DNA of 64,000 nucleotides from Brachyspira hyodysenteriae ATCC 27164 (GTDB lineage Bacteria; Spirochaetota; Brachyspiria; Brachyspirales; Brachyspiraceae): NCBI RefSeq assembly GCF_001676785.2, contig NZ_CP015910.2, positions 1,798,001 to 1,862,000 of the forward strand, read 5' to 3'. Shown piece by piece: positions 54,868 to 63,045 of this stretch (position 1 is its first letter; each line of letters starts with the position of its first letter). The notes under the pieces were generated by a model. It saw only the letters and a program-made list of their open reading frames with translations, ran no database searches and was not told where the DNA came from. The position numbers and the translations under genes were made by a program.

Positions 54868-55779
54868 TTATGCTATTTTTTCATTAATAATATCCTCTTG
54901 TTTATCTTGATATGCTTTACTTACTCTTTTTACTGCTGTATCAAAATATTCATCATCAAGCTCTATTCCTATAAACTTTCTATTAGTATTAATACATGCA
55001 ACTCCTGTACTGCCTCCGCCCATAAATGGATCTAATATCGTATTATTTTCATCTGAAACTAATCTTACTAAACGCTCCATTAAAGCAATAGGCTTCTGAG
55101 TCGGATGCTGATATTGATACTGTTCTCTGTTACAACGCATAATAGATGTTTCTATTTTTCCTTTCTTTACCGTTTGAAATAGATAAAGACCGCTTTTATG
55201 ACTTTTAAATTTTTTAACTATTAAATGATGTTCTCTTTTTTCTTCATAATTAAACTCTTTTATTCCTGTCTCTATATATTTAATAACATCATCTTTATAT
55301 TTGCTGTTTAATGCACTCCTTAATCCTTTCCAAATATCTATTATTCTATCCAATTTATTTTTATTAATTTGATATTCCAAATAATCAACATGTGATTTTC
55401 TTAAATTAGCATTTCCAAAACTGCGAAAAGAAATATCTTCATGTATTCTTAAAAAATTATGTAAAAAATTAGATGCATTATTTTTTTCCCATACAGCAGT
55501 TTCTTTAAACTTAAAACCTAATTTGTCAAGCATTAAGTTCCATCTAAAAAATGCATCTCCTCTTCCAAAGAATGCTATCATAGAATTATTTTTTAATAAT
55601 CTTTTCCATTCTCCAAATACTTTATCTTCATTAAAAGGTATATCTAGTTTATGCTTTAAATATAAATACGGAGGATCTGATATTACAGCATTTATAGAAT
55701 TGCTTTCTAATTCTTCCATAACCTCTTCGCAATTCCCTTTTATTAAAGTACAGTTTCCAATAACAACTTTTCTAAACAT
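54868..55779 (-). CDS. prophage DNA methyltransferase (N6-adenine/N4-cytosine type)
   Basis: This is a 303-residue enzyme. The catalytic SDPPY motif near residue 37 precedes the SAM-binding region LDPFMGGGSTGVAC near 247, with QHPTQKPIALMERLV before it; this is the beta-class order. A middle insert of about 130 residues is probably the target recognition part. It may protect phage DNA from host restriction or modify transcription. No cognate endonuclease is adjacent. It starts 97 bp from the divergent terminase operon. Confidence 0.85.
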   Translation of the reverse strand: MFRKVVIGNCTLIKGNCEEVMEELESNSINAVISDPPYLYLKHKLDIPFNEDKVFGEWKRLLKNNSMIAFFGRGDAFFRWNLMLDKLGFKFKETAVWEKNNASNFLHNFLRIHEDISFRSFGNANLRKSHVDYLEYQINKNKLDRIIDIWKGLRSALNSKYKDDVIKYIETGIKEFNYEEKREHHLIVKKFKSHKSGLYLFQTVKKGKIETSIMRCNREQYQYQHPTQKPIALMERLVRLVSDENNTILDPFMGGGSTGVACINTNRKFIGIELDDEYFDTAVKRVSKAYQDKQEDIINEKIA

Positions 55780-55876
55780 AAAAGCTCCTGAATTATTTTT
55801 TTATTATAGTTATAAAATATTATATTACTTATTATTAATGTAGATTTTTAACTAAAATATACTGTTAGGAGTATGA

Positions 55877-56305
55877 ATGCCTGATAAAGCTAAAAAAGCC
55901 ACAAAAAACGCCAAAAATAAGCCAAAAAAAGCCGTTATAATACCAAATCCGCCAGAATATTTTAGTGGGTATTCTTTAAAAAAATGGGAGGAACTTGCTC
56001 CTATTTTTGATGAAAAAAATATGCTTGGAGAAGCTGATTTATCAGCATTTGAACTTTTATGCCTACATTATGGTGATGCTATGAATCTTTATAAAGCTAT
56101 GATTAATGAAGGCGGTTCTATAGCAGGCTATTTAGCAGGTAAAAACTCTCAAACTATGGGTGAATATTTAGCATATCATAAAGCCATAACAGCATATACA
56201 AAAATGCTTACTGAGTTTGGTTTAACTCCTGCTTCCAAAAAGAAAGTTCCTACACCTGATACTATAGAAGAGGATGATCCGCTTGAAAAAATGATAAATG
56301 GTTAA
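55877..56305 (+). CDS. terminase small subunit (P27-like)
   Basis: This is a 142-residue protein with a very basic Lys/Ala N-terminus, the helical region LKKWEELAPIFDEKNMLGEADLSAFELLCLHYGDAMNLYKA, and the conserved tail EFGLTPASKKKVPTP. It recognises phage DNA for packaging. The ribosome binding site AGGAG precedes its ATG. It is oriented opposite to portal and capsid, which is unusual. Confidence 0.8.
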   Translation: MPDKAKKATKNAKNKPKKAVIIPNPPEYFSGYSLKKWEELAPIFDEKNMLGEADLSAFELLCLHYGDAMNLYKAMINEGGSIAGYLAGKNSQTMGEYLAYHKAITAYTKMLTEFGLTPASKKKVPTPDTIEEDDPLEKMING

Positions 56306-56307
56306 AT

Positions 56308-58083
56308 ATGATGTATACTTATAAAGAATATATCAATAAAGTTATAAATAAAGAATTACCAGTCTGTCAAGCTGCTTTTTTATCTGTGAAAAGGCATTTG
56401 GACGATATAGAAAAATCAAAAAATAATGATTATCCTTTTTATTTTGATGATAACGAAGCTAAACGTCCTATTATGTTTATACAATCTTTAGTACATACAA
56501 AAGGAGAATGGGCAAATCATAATATTATATTAGAATCTTGGGAACAATTTATAATAGCAAGCATATTCGGATGGAGGAGAAAGGAAAATAATTTAAGAAG
56601 ATTTAAAAAGGCTTATGTTCAGGTAAGTAGGAAAAATGGAAAAACAACTTTTGCATCTGGCATTGGTAATTATTGTTTTTTCTGCGACAGTCCTGCAGAG
56701 GCTGGAGTTGAAATATACTATATAGCTACTAAAAAAGATCAAGCGAAAATTGCTTGGAGTGAAAGCGAAAGGCAAATAAGAAAAGCAAAAGCTCTTAATA
56801 AAGAAGCGATTACATATAAACAAACTTCTACAATTACAAAGAAAAAAGATACTGCCTCAAAATCAAAACCATTAGGACAGGATAGCAATACTGAAGACGG
56901 ATTAAATCCGCATTTAGTTATAGTAGATGAATACCATGCACATCCTGATAATGAATTATTAAATGTTCTTGAATCTGGAATGGGAGCTAGAAGGCAGCCT
57001 CTTATATTTATAATTACTACTGCTGGATTTGATAAATCTTCAGTATGTTTCTCTGAATATGAATATGCAAAAAAAATATTAGATGGTTCAAATACTAATG
57101 AAGAATATTTTACAATAATATATGAACCTGATGACATCAATGATATTTGGGTATTTATGTCTGAATATAAAGAAAAATTAAATAAAAATGAAGATATTTC
57201 AAAGCAGGAAAAATTAATAAATAAAATTATTTTTCAAGCTAATCCTAATATAAATGTTTCTGTAAAAGACAGTTACCTAAAATCTAGGCTTTTAGAAGGA
57301 CTAGATAAACCTATTCAGAGAACTGATATACTTACAAAGAACTTGAATGTTTGGACACAGGCGAGTGAAGTTTGGATTTCTTCTGACAGGTGGCTTAAAT
57401 CTTATTTACATCAAAATATAAATATAAATGAATTAAAAGGCAGAAAAGCCTGCATAGGTTTGGATTTAGCAACAACAAGAGATATAGCGGCCTATGTTTT
57501 ATGTTTTGATTCTATTGATAATGGTCCATATATACTTCTGCCTCGCTTCTTTATGCCTAAAGAAAATATAAGGCAGCGTTCTAAAGAGGACAGAGTACCT
57601 TATGAATTATGGGCTTCTCAAGGTTTAATTACTTTAACAAATGGTGATATAATAGATTTTGATGTTATAGAATCTTCAATCTTAAATGATGCCAGAAATT
57701 TTGAAATTATAGAAATAGCTTATGACCCTTGGAAAGCTATTGAAGTAGTTACTCATCTAAAAAAAGAAGGTTTTAAGATGACTGAGATAAGACAATCTTT
57801 TGCAGTTGGTGGTTTATCTGAAGGAACTTCTTTATTTGAAAAAACTATAGATGAACGCAAACTTCTACATGGCGATAATGCGGTTCTTAATTGGATGATA
57901 AGCTGCTGTGAAGCTAGAACGGATGGAAGAGATAATTATCTGCCTACTAAGCCTGATAGAAGAAGATCATATAAAAGAATAGATGGTGTTGTAGCCTCTA
58001 TTATGGCTCTTCATAGAGTGATTAAAAATCATTTTGAAGATACGAAAAGTATTTATGAAAGTGAAGGTGTATTTACCTTATAA
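56308..58083 (+). CDS. terminase large subunit
   Basis: This is a 591-residue packaging motor. The ATPase has VQVSRKNGKTTFASG (about 105-117) as Walker A and LVIVDEYHAH as Walker B with the following Glu. The C-terminal nuclease includes IGLDLATTRDIAAYVLCF and a later Asp-rich region (TNGDIIDFDVIES). It follows the small subunit by 2 bp. The order small-large is normal but the strand is inverted relative to the head genes. The 207 bp downstream (58084-58290) contain no convincing gene. Confidence 0.9.
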   Translation: MMYTYKEYINKVINKELPVCQAAFLSVKRHLDDIEKSKNNDYPFYFDDNEAKRPIMFIQSLVHTKGEWANHNIILESWEQFIIASIFGWRRKENNLRRFKKAYVQVSRKNGKTTFASGIGNYCFFCDSPAEAGVEIYYIATKKDQAKIAWSESERQIRKAKALNKEAITYKQTSTITKKKDTASKSKPLGQDSNTEDGLNPHLVIVDEYHAHPDNELLNVLESGMGARRQPLIFIITTAGFDKSSVCFSEYEYAKKILDGSNTNEEYFTIIYEPDDINDIWVFMSEYKEKLNKNEDISKQEKLINKIIFQANPNINVSVKDSYLKSRLLEGLDKPIQRTDILTKNLNVWTQASEVWISSDRWLKSYLHQNININELKGRKACIGLDLATTRDIAAYVLCFDSIDNGPYILLPRFFMPKENIRQRSKEDRVPYELWASQGLITLTNGDIIDFDVIESSILNDARNFEIIEIAYDPWKAIEVVTHLKKEGFKMTEIRQSFAVGGLSEGTSLFEKTIDERKLLHGDNAVLNWMISCCEARTDGRDNYLPTKPDRRRSYKRIDGVVASIMALHRVIKNHFEDTKSIYESEGVFTL

Positions 58084-58290
58084 TCTGGATACTTTATATA
58101 TACTGTTGCATTATATTCTATTATATCTGCATATAGATTATCATTATTTAATAATTTCATTATTTCTTTTGTAGTATCTTCATTATTGTTTTTTATTATT
58201 GTTAATTCTTTTTAAATTGCCAAATTGTTAAATTGGTTATTTTTATAATTTTTTATAAATAAATAATATAATTCAAAAAAGGAGATTTTA

Positions 58291-58530
58291 ATGGATTCTA
58301 GAAATGGTATTACTATTAATTTTAATCAAGATATATATAGATGGATTGTAAAAATGGTTGAAAAAGCTAAGGCAGATCCTCTAAATTATTCTAATTCTAC
58401 ATTTGGAGGTTTTGTGCAGGCTTGTGTTGCAAAAGCTAAAAAAGAGTACGAGGAAAAAGAAAGCGAAATACAAAAATTAAATAAAAGAGTATTGGAATTA
58501 GAAAATAAAATTAAAGAATTAGAAAAATGA
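58291..58530 (+). CDS. small coiled-coil protein of unknown function
   Basis: This 79-residue protein starts with a short beta segment (GITINFNQDIYRWIVKMVEKAK) and a possible RHH-like helix pair, and ends in a leucine-heptad coiled coil (EIQKLNKRVLELENKIKELEK). AAGGAG precedes the ATG. It could be a DNA-binding dimer, but no family is assigned. A 230-bp gene-poor stretch with GC-richer patches follows. Confidence 0.55.
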   Translation: MDSRNGITINFNQDIYRWIVKMVEKAKADPLNYSNSTFGGFVQACVAKAKKEYEEKESEIQKLNKRVLELENKIKELEK

Positions 58531-58702
58531 TATTGATACCCCCTAATAAAAAAGTTATCGCCATGTATAAAAGACTCCCCACTCGTTGCACCACTTAAAA
58601 GCTTGTAGAGATTTTACCCACCCCCGCCAAGCAAATATAAATCACTTATAATTTTATTAAATAAAAAAATTAAAAAAAATTATTTTTTTTATGAAATTAC
58701 TA

Positions 58703-58731
58703 TTGACTTTTTGAATAATATCGAGTATAAT
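58703..58731 (+). promoter_or_regulatory. near-consensus sigma70 promoter of the 58764 micropeptide
   Basis: TTGACT (58703-58708) and TATAAT (58726-58731) are separated by exactly 17 bp. GGAGGTG follows about 20 bases downstream. It is one of the best promoters in the window. Confidence 0.75.
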
Positions 58732-58763
58732 CAAAATATAAACAACAATGGAGGTGATGCTAT

Positions 58764-58850
58764 GTGAATATTATTGAACTGCTAACCGCAATTACTAATT
58801 TGTTGACAGCTATAATAATTGCGGTTACGACTTTTAAGAATAGGAAATAA
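58764..58850 (+). CDS. 28-residue hydrophobic micropeptide with two intragenic hairpins
   Basis: GGAGGTG lies seven bases before a GTG start; the nearby ATG is followed at once by a stop. The 28-residue product has a hydrophobic core LLTAIIIAVTT and a basic tail KNRK. Perfect inverted repeats lie within the gene: 58784-58794 with 58816-58826 (11 bp, 21-nt loop), and 58830-58841 with 58850-58861 (12 bp) at the stop codon. The layout matches the 35012 gene in length, repeat size and loop size. The basic-tailed membrane helix resembles type I or holin-like toxins; function is inferred. Confidence 0.6.
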   Translation: MNIIELLTAITNLLTAIIIAVTTFKNRK

Positions 58851-58862
58851 TTCTTAAAAGTG

Positions 58863-58900
58863 TCCAAACGGGGTGGGTTCACATTCCCGCTCCCTTTGGA
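58863..58900 (+). terminator. GC-rich hairpin after the first micropeptide
   Basis: TCCAAA-x-GGG (58863-58872) pairs with CCC-TTTGGA (58892-58900), and GTGGG with TCCCGC can extend the fold inside the loop. Directly after it lies TATTATAAAAT. It may terminate or shape the transcript before the second micropeptide. Confidence 0.5.
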
Positions 58901-58932
58901 TATTATAAAATATATATATAAAGGAGTCAAGT

Positions 58933-59028
58933 ATGTTAGAAAAAATTACTTGGGTAATATCCATAAGTGCTTTATGTATAAGCATATTTAATTTAATAAT
59001 GGTGTTAACAGTATGGAAAAAAAAATAA
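58933..59028 (+). CDS. 31-residue hydrophobic micropeptide
   Basis: AAGGAG is followed after six bases by ATG and a 31-codon frame. The product is a single membrane helix (ITWVISISALCISIFNLIMV) with a KKK end, again the composition of type I or holin-like toxins. Its last 16 bases overlap the start of the RHH-type gene at 59013, implying translational coupling. It lacks the strong intragenic repeat of its neighbour. Confidence 0.6.
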   Translation: MLEKITWVISISALCISIFNLIMVLTVWKKK

Positions 59029-59219
59029 CAGAAAATAGAGGCGGTAAAAGAGAAGGTGCAGGACGTCCTTTTGTAGATAAAGAGAAAGGAAAAATGCATA
59101 CACATGGTATTACTATGCATGATGATATCTGGAAAGATATAGTAAATGAAGCTAAAAAATTAGATTTATCAGCAAGTCAATATATAGTAATGCTGCACCA
59201 AAAAAACATGAAAAATTAA
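59013..59219 (+). CDS. small RHH-like protein coupled to a micropeptide gene
   Basis: This is a 68-residue protein. A basic N-terminus with GGKREGAGRPF is followed by HGITMHDDIWKDIVNEAKKLDLSASQYIVMLHQ, the strand-helix-helix pattern of small CopG/Arc-type proteins. The start overlaps the 58933 micropeptide gene and lacks a strong ribosome binding site of its own. A role as DNA-binding regulator of the micropeptides is plausible but unproved. Confidence 0.6.
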   Translation: MEKKITENRGGKREGAGRPFVDKEKGKMHTHGITMHDDIWKDIVNEAKKLDLSASQYIVMLHQKNMKN

Positions 59220-59222
59220 ACC

Positions 59223-59244
59223 ACTGCGTAAGCCTTTACGGCAG
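59223..59244 (+). terminator. hairpin next to core-like site B
   Basis: ACTGC-GTAA pairs with TTAC-G-GCAGT (9 bp with one bulge) around a short loop. It ends 11 bp before the shared 11-mer and closes the prophage side of the junction. Confidence 0.5.
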
Positions 59245-59254
59245 TATAATTAGT

Positions 59255-59265
59255 GTTGCGATAAT
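59255..59265 (+). other. core-like recombination site B (prophage/island border)
   Basis: GTTGCGATAAT occurs on the plus strand, exactly where the truncated cytosine methyltransferase frame begins to show homology. Orientation is opposite to sites A and C. Confidence 0.45.
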
Positions 59266-60247
59266 TTATGTTGAAAAAATAATATTAAATCATAAACCAT
59301 CTTTTTTTATATTAGAAAATGTAGAAAGGTTTGGTAAATCTAAATTAAAAAAAGATTTTACTAACAAAGTAGAAAGTTTATACAATATACAATATATTAT
59401 AGTATCTCCAGATCAATTGGGTATACCACAACATAGACCTAGAATATTTATAATTGGTCAAAAAATAACTAATTCCATCATAAAAGATATCAATAAATTA
59501 CAATACAAAAAAGTAAAGAAGAATTTTTATAAAATTAAATATCGTAATGTAAAGTACGTTGAAGAAAGCAAATTATCTATATTAAAGTTATGGCAAAATA
59601 TTATTAATGAATTACCAAAAGATGAAAATATTTATAGTCCATTATGGAGTACAGAATATATGGCTACATATCCATTTATGGATAAAGCTACCATAAACTA
59701 TTCAAGTTCAGAACTAAATAATTATAATGGAATATATGGTACTAGTTTGAAAGATTTAACAAAAAATGAACAAATAAATTTACTACCTAAATATGCTAGA
59801 ACTAATTCTGAAAAATTTCCAAATTGGAAAATAAGATTTATAAAAAATAGTAGAGATTATTGTTTAAAAAATAATAATGTATTCTCTAAATATATAAATA
59901 AATTAAGTAAATTAAGTTTAAGTCATCAGAAATTAGAATGGAACATAAAAAATAATGATTCCAGAAATTTGCATGACTATATAATACAATTTAGACCATC
60001 AGGTATTAGAGTTAGTAAAAAAGATAGATTTCCATCTTTAGTATCTATTAATTTAACACAGATACCTATAGTCTCTAGTGATGGAAATAATTTTAGATAC
60101 ATAACTACAGAAGAAGCATTAGCATTACAATCTTTCCCAAATAATTTTATTTTACCAGAAGATTATTCGAAAGCATTTAAAGCATTAGGTAATGCTGTTA
60201 ATGTGGATATAGTCTATCAGATAATGAAATATATAACTAAAAATTAA
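59255..60247 (+). pseudogene. 5'-truncated DNA (cytosine-5)-methyltransferase
   Basis: The frame is open from site B through HKPSFFILENVERFG (motif VI, ENV), QLGIPQHRPRIFIIG (motif VIII), a target recognition region, and the intact end RYITTEEALALQSFP...GNAVNVDIVYQI (motifs IX-X). Motif I (F-x-G-x-G) and the catalytic Pro-Cys of motif IV are absent, because sequence upstream of 59255 belongs to another gene. The fragment cannot be an active enzyme alone. The first in-frame start is TTG at 59417. The break coincides with the shared 11-mer, which suggests recombination there. Confidence 0.8.
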
Positions 60248-60253
60248 AATAAA

Positions 60254-60829
60254 TTAATTATCATAATCAGCATTATTTATTTTTATAACTTCATCATTAA
60301 ATTCTTTCAAACGTCCTATGCCAATAGTAGTTTCTAACTTTATTGGTCTATATTTAAATATAGTATTTCCAAATGTAAATTTGTATCCATTTTGTATTCT
60401 AAAACCTGTAAAATCAACATTAGAATCAAATATAACATCTTTAAATTTTGTGCAGTCATTACTTACAGTATATTCATTATCCCTTATATATACATTTTCA
60501 AATGATACATTTTTACAACATTTAACATTTTCAAATAAAATTTCACCTCTAAAAATACCAAAGAATACAACATCATCTTCAAATATAACATTTTTTAATA
60601 CTAGGTTATTTATAAAGAGTCCAATACTAACTTTGTTTTTAAATTTAGTATTAGAAATAAGTATTTTTGAAATAATAGGAGTATTTTCTAAATTCTTTTT
60701 ATCAAGTTTTTCTTTTATAGTATTTGATAAGGAAAATTCTTTATCAACTATCTCATATTCTGAATCTGGTATTGAATTAGAATATTTATCCCTATATATA
60801 ATTACATTAGGTATTAATTCTATACACAT
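60254..60829 (-). CDS. pentapeptide-repeat-like protein
   Basis: This is a 191-residue acidic protein. Residues 60-165 repeat a five-residue rhythm with Phe or Ile at every fifth position (FKNKV, FINNLVLKNVIFEDDVVFFG, FENVKCCKNVSFENVYI, FKDVIFDSNVDFTGF), consistent with a right-handed beta-helix of degenerate pentapeptides. Such proteins can mimic DNA or act in signalling; the role here is unknown. GGAG lies seven bases before the ATG. It converges with the methyltransferase fragment. Confidence 0.6.
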   Translation of the reverse strand: MCIELIPNVIIYRDKYSNSIPDSEYEIVDKEFSLSNTIKEKLDKKNLENTPIISKILISNTKFKNKVSIGLFINNLVLKNVIFEDDVVFFGIFRGEILFENVKCCKNVSFENVYIRDNEYTVSNDCTKFKDVIFDSNVDFTGFRIQNGYKFTFGNTIFKYRPIKLETTIGIGRLKEFNDEVIKINNADYDN

Positions 60830-60864
60830 AAATATCTCCTTTCCTCTTATATAGATATAATATA

Positions 60865-60886
60865 CGATAACCTTTATTATCGAAAC
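60865..60886 (-). other. core-like recombination site D (GATAA-N6-TTATC)
   Basis: CGATAA (60865-60870), a 6-bp spacer CCTTTA and TTATCG (60877-60882) form a symmetric site. On the minus strand it continues as GTTTCGATAA, one mismatch from the GTTGCGATAA of sites A-C. Inverted arms around a 6-bp spacer are the geometry of tyrosine recombinase core sites. It lies in the intergenic gap between two island genes. Confidence 0.4.
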
Positions 60887-60970
60887 TAATAATTTATTAA
60901 CCTTATTTCATTTGCATTTACATTTATTTATATATTATTAGTATATTAAACAATAAATGGATTTATCAAA

Positions 60971-61450
60971 TTAGTTATTATATGAATATGCTGTATGTAA
61001 ATTAAAAACAATTTCAGGTATAGAACTATTTGATATTTTTTTTGCTTTTTCCAAAAATTGTACGGACTCATTACGCTTTCCATTTTTTAATAAAATTAAA
61101 CCTATATTATTTAATAGAAAGTAGTTATTAGATAAGTTATATACTAAATTAAAAAGCTCCATAAAGTTATCTTTATCAATATAAAATAAAATCATACCTA
61201 ATCTAGCATAACTAGAAGCTTTTATTTCATTATCATCTTGATTCTGTTCTATAATATTTCTGTAGTATTCTTTAACATTATTCCTAATTTCTTCAGTTAT
61301 AATATCTGTATGATTATATTTACATAGATACTCTGATGGTGGATAATCTTTAATACTATTATTACAGTATAAATGACTAAAAAAATAATCAGCAGCAACA
61401 TCATAATTTTCATTTTTTAAATTTTCTAAAGCCTTATCATAGTAGTTCAT
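60971..61450 (-). CDS. small TPR-like protein
   Basis: This 159-residue all-helical protein has TPR-like pairs: YYDKALENLKNENYDVAADYFF, ASSYARLGMILFYIDKDNFMELF and YFLLNNIGLILLKNGKRNESVQFLEKAKK. GGAG lies nine bases before the ATG at 61450, which makes the upstream in-frame ATG at 61498 unlikely. It is probably cytoplasmic and may bind another protein. Partner and role are unknown. Confidence 0.6.
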   Translation of the reverse strand: MNYYDKALENLKNENYDVAADYFFSHLYCNNSIKDYPPSEYLCKYNHTDIITEEIRNNVKEYYRNIIEQNQDDNEIKASSYARLGMILFYIDKDNFMELFNLVYNLSNNYFLLNNIGLILLKNGKRNESVQFLEKAKKISNSSIPEIVFNLHTAYSYNN

Positions 61451-61546
61451 TTTATAAACTCCTTTTATAATAATTAATATATAAATATTATAGTACATAG
61501 AATGATGTATTTAATATAAATATAGCTAAACAAACTTAATATTCTT

Positions 61547-61593
61547 ACAATTTTCATAGTATTATTACATTAAATAAATGATATGAAAATTGT
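61547..61593. terminator. 12-bp inverted repeat between the RHH and TPR genes
   Basis: ACAATTTTCATA (61547-61558) pairs perfectly with TATGAAAATTGT (61582-61593) around a 23-nt loop. It lies 37 bp after the stop of the 61630 gene on the minus strand, so it is a candidate terminator. It also lies upstream of the TPR gene and could be an operator. Confidence 0.45.
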
Positions 61594-61629
61594 AGGAAGA
61601 ATTATTGATTACTAAATTAAAATACATTT

Positions 61630-61821
61630 TTAGTTATTATCCATAATATTTGATATTGCTATTTTACGTACATATTGCCCAACACTTAAATTTTCTTTCT
61701 GAGCATAAGTATTAATAAGATTATACATTTCTTTGGTAAGCCTAAACATAACCCTTATATCAGCTTTCTCAGTACCTTGTATTTTTCTACCAGCTCCCTT
61801 TCTAGCTCCACCTCTTGGCAT
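61630..61821 (-). CDS. small RHH-type plasmid/mobile-element protein
   Basis: This 63-residue protein has the basic start MPRGGARKGAGRK, followed by ADIRVMFRLTKEMYNLINTYAQKENLSVGQYVRKIA. The strand-helix-helix pattern is clearer than in the other two small RHH genes of the window (35190 and 59013). It resembles relaxosome accessory or antitoxin-type RHH proteins. AGGAT precedes its ATG. It diverges from the 61975 gene and may regulate that promoter. Confidence 0.68.
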   Translation of the reverse strand: MPRGGARKGAGRKIQGTEKADIRVMFRLTKEMYNLINTYAQKENLSVGQYVRKIAISNIMDNN

Positions 61822-61913
61822 AAAGATATCCTTTTATTTGATATAATTATAGTATATAGTATTTATTTGAAAAAGTCCACTTTATTCAATAAAATATGTA
61901 TGTATGAATAAGG

Positions 61914-61942
61914 TTGACATTATTTATGATATCTATTATTAT
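61914..61942 (+). promoter_or_regulatory. near-consensus sigma70 promoter of the 61975 gene
   Basis: TTGACA (61914-61919) and TATTAT (61937-61942) are separated by 17 bp. The AGGA ribosome binding site and ATG follow within 35 bp. Confidence 0.7.
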
Positions 61943-61974
61943 ATAAACGATTGTCAATTTTAGGAATTATGAAT

Positions 61975-62973
61975 ATGAATACTAGTTGTTTGGAATTATT
62001 TTTATTATATTATAAAGAGGATCAAAATATAAATCAAGATAATTTTTTTCACTATTTTGATATTTTGTATAATAAAGCATTAGAAGAAATAAAAAATAGA
62101 TTAAATAATTTACCTATAAATAAAAAAGAATATAGTTTGGAACAGATATCAAAAGAAGTATTTAATCTAAATATTGATGGTGCTGAGAGATTGAATATGT
62201 ATTATAAAGTTCAATTTGAAGCAATGATATATGTATTTAAAGATTATTATAAGATTATATCAAATAATTTTAGAGATTTAGAAAATTTTTATAATAATAT
62301 AAAATTTCATGGAGCATTACAATATTATCTATATTTGTATGGAAATATTTTATGTATTTTGGGAGAATTTGAAATTAGAAATGGTATAAAACCTATTAGA
62401 GAATTTGTTATAAAAAATAGAGTAGATAGTTTTGAAGTTTTTAATAGTTCATTAAATTTAAAAAATGATAATATACCATTATCTCCTCTATTATCATTTA
62501 ATAGTAGTGTATTTTTGATAAGACAATCAATAGAGTTAAAATTAAAAAACATGTTAGGTATAGATTATATTTTAGATATAGATAATAAGGAGTTAGTAAA
62601 AATTCCTGGTGATTCATTATTGGACTTTGTTTTTAATAATAAAAATATAGAAATTCCAGATACAATCCAAAAGGGAATTTTAAAAAAAATTCATGAATGG
62701 ACACAGTTATTTATACATGGAGGATTTATTATCAATATTTGGCAGATACATATAGCTCATATAATATTAAAAGATTTATTTCAACCCAATTCTTATGAAC
62801 ATGATGATAAAAGGATATTTAGTATATATGGATCTGTAAAGATGAAAAAAAATTATTATGATAATCAATTAGATAAAGAAATTATAGATTATTTGAAGAA
62901 AACATATAAATACGTATCAAATAAGAATATAGAAATAATCAAATTAAAAAATCCAGAAGCTATAATATATTAA
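61975..62973 (+). CDS. unknown accessory protein under a strong promoter
   Basis: This is a 332-residue, Asn/Ile/Lys-rich soluble protein, predominantly helical. The segment SSVFLIRQSIELKLKNMLGID followed later by HEWTQLFIHGG recalls helical nuclease or abortive-infection proteins that have Arg and His in helical pairs, but this match is weak. AGGA lies nine bases before the ATG at 61975; an ATG at 61969 is too close. It converges on the second recombinase. A defence or cargo role is only a contextual suggestion. Confidence 0.5.
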   Translation: MNTSCLELFLLYYKEDQNINQDNFFHYFDILYNKALEEIKNRLNNLPINKKEYSLEQISKEVFNLNIDGAERLNMYYKVQFEAMIYVFKDYYKIISNNFRDLENFYNNIKFHGALQYYLYLYGNILCILGEFEIRNGIKPIREFVIKNRVDSFEVFNSSLNLKNDNIPLSPLLSFNSSVFLIRQSIELKLKNMLGIDYILDIDNKELVKIPGDSLLDFVFNNKNIEIPDTIQKGILKKIHEWTQLFIHGGFIINIWQIHIAHIILKDLFQPNSYEHDDKRIFSIYGSVKMKKNYYDNQLDKEIIDYLKKTYKYVSNKNIEIIKLKNPEAIIY

Positions 62974-63045
62974 TAAAAAATTAAATTATTTAATGTTTAT
63001 CATTTTTTAATAAATAGAAATATATATCTTTTTTTGATAACAGTA

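Noticed and set aside
58063-58206. Minus-strand frame overlapping the terminase end, with KEIMKLLNNDNLYADIIEYN
   Set aside because: The composition looks protein-like, but there is no usable start codon or ribosome binding site and a stop lies directly upstream.
58553-58561. Additional core-like site (GTTATCGCC)
   Set aside because: It shares only seven bases with the core, and matches of this length are expected several times by chance in the window.
33310-59265. Sites A and B as attL/attR of the prophage
   Set aside because: They are in opposite orientation, so recombination between them would invert the prophage, not excise it; A and C are the better direct-repeat pair.
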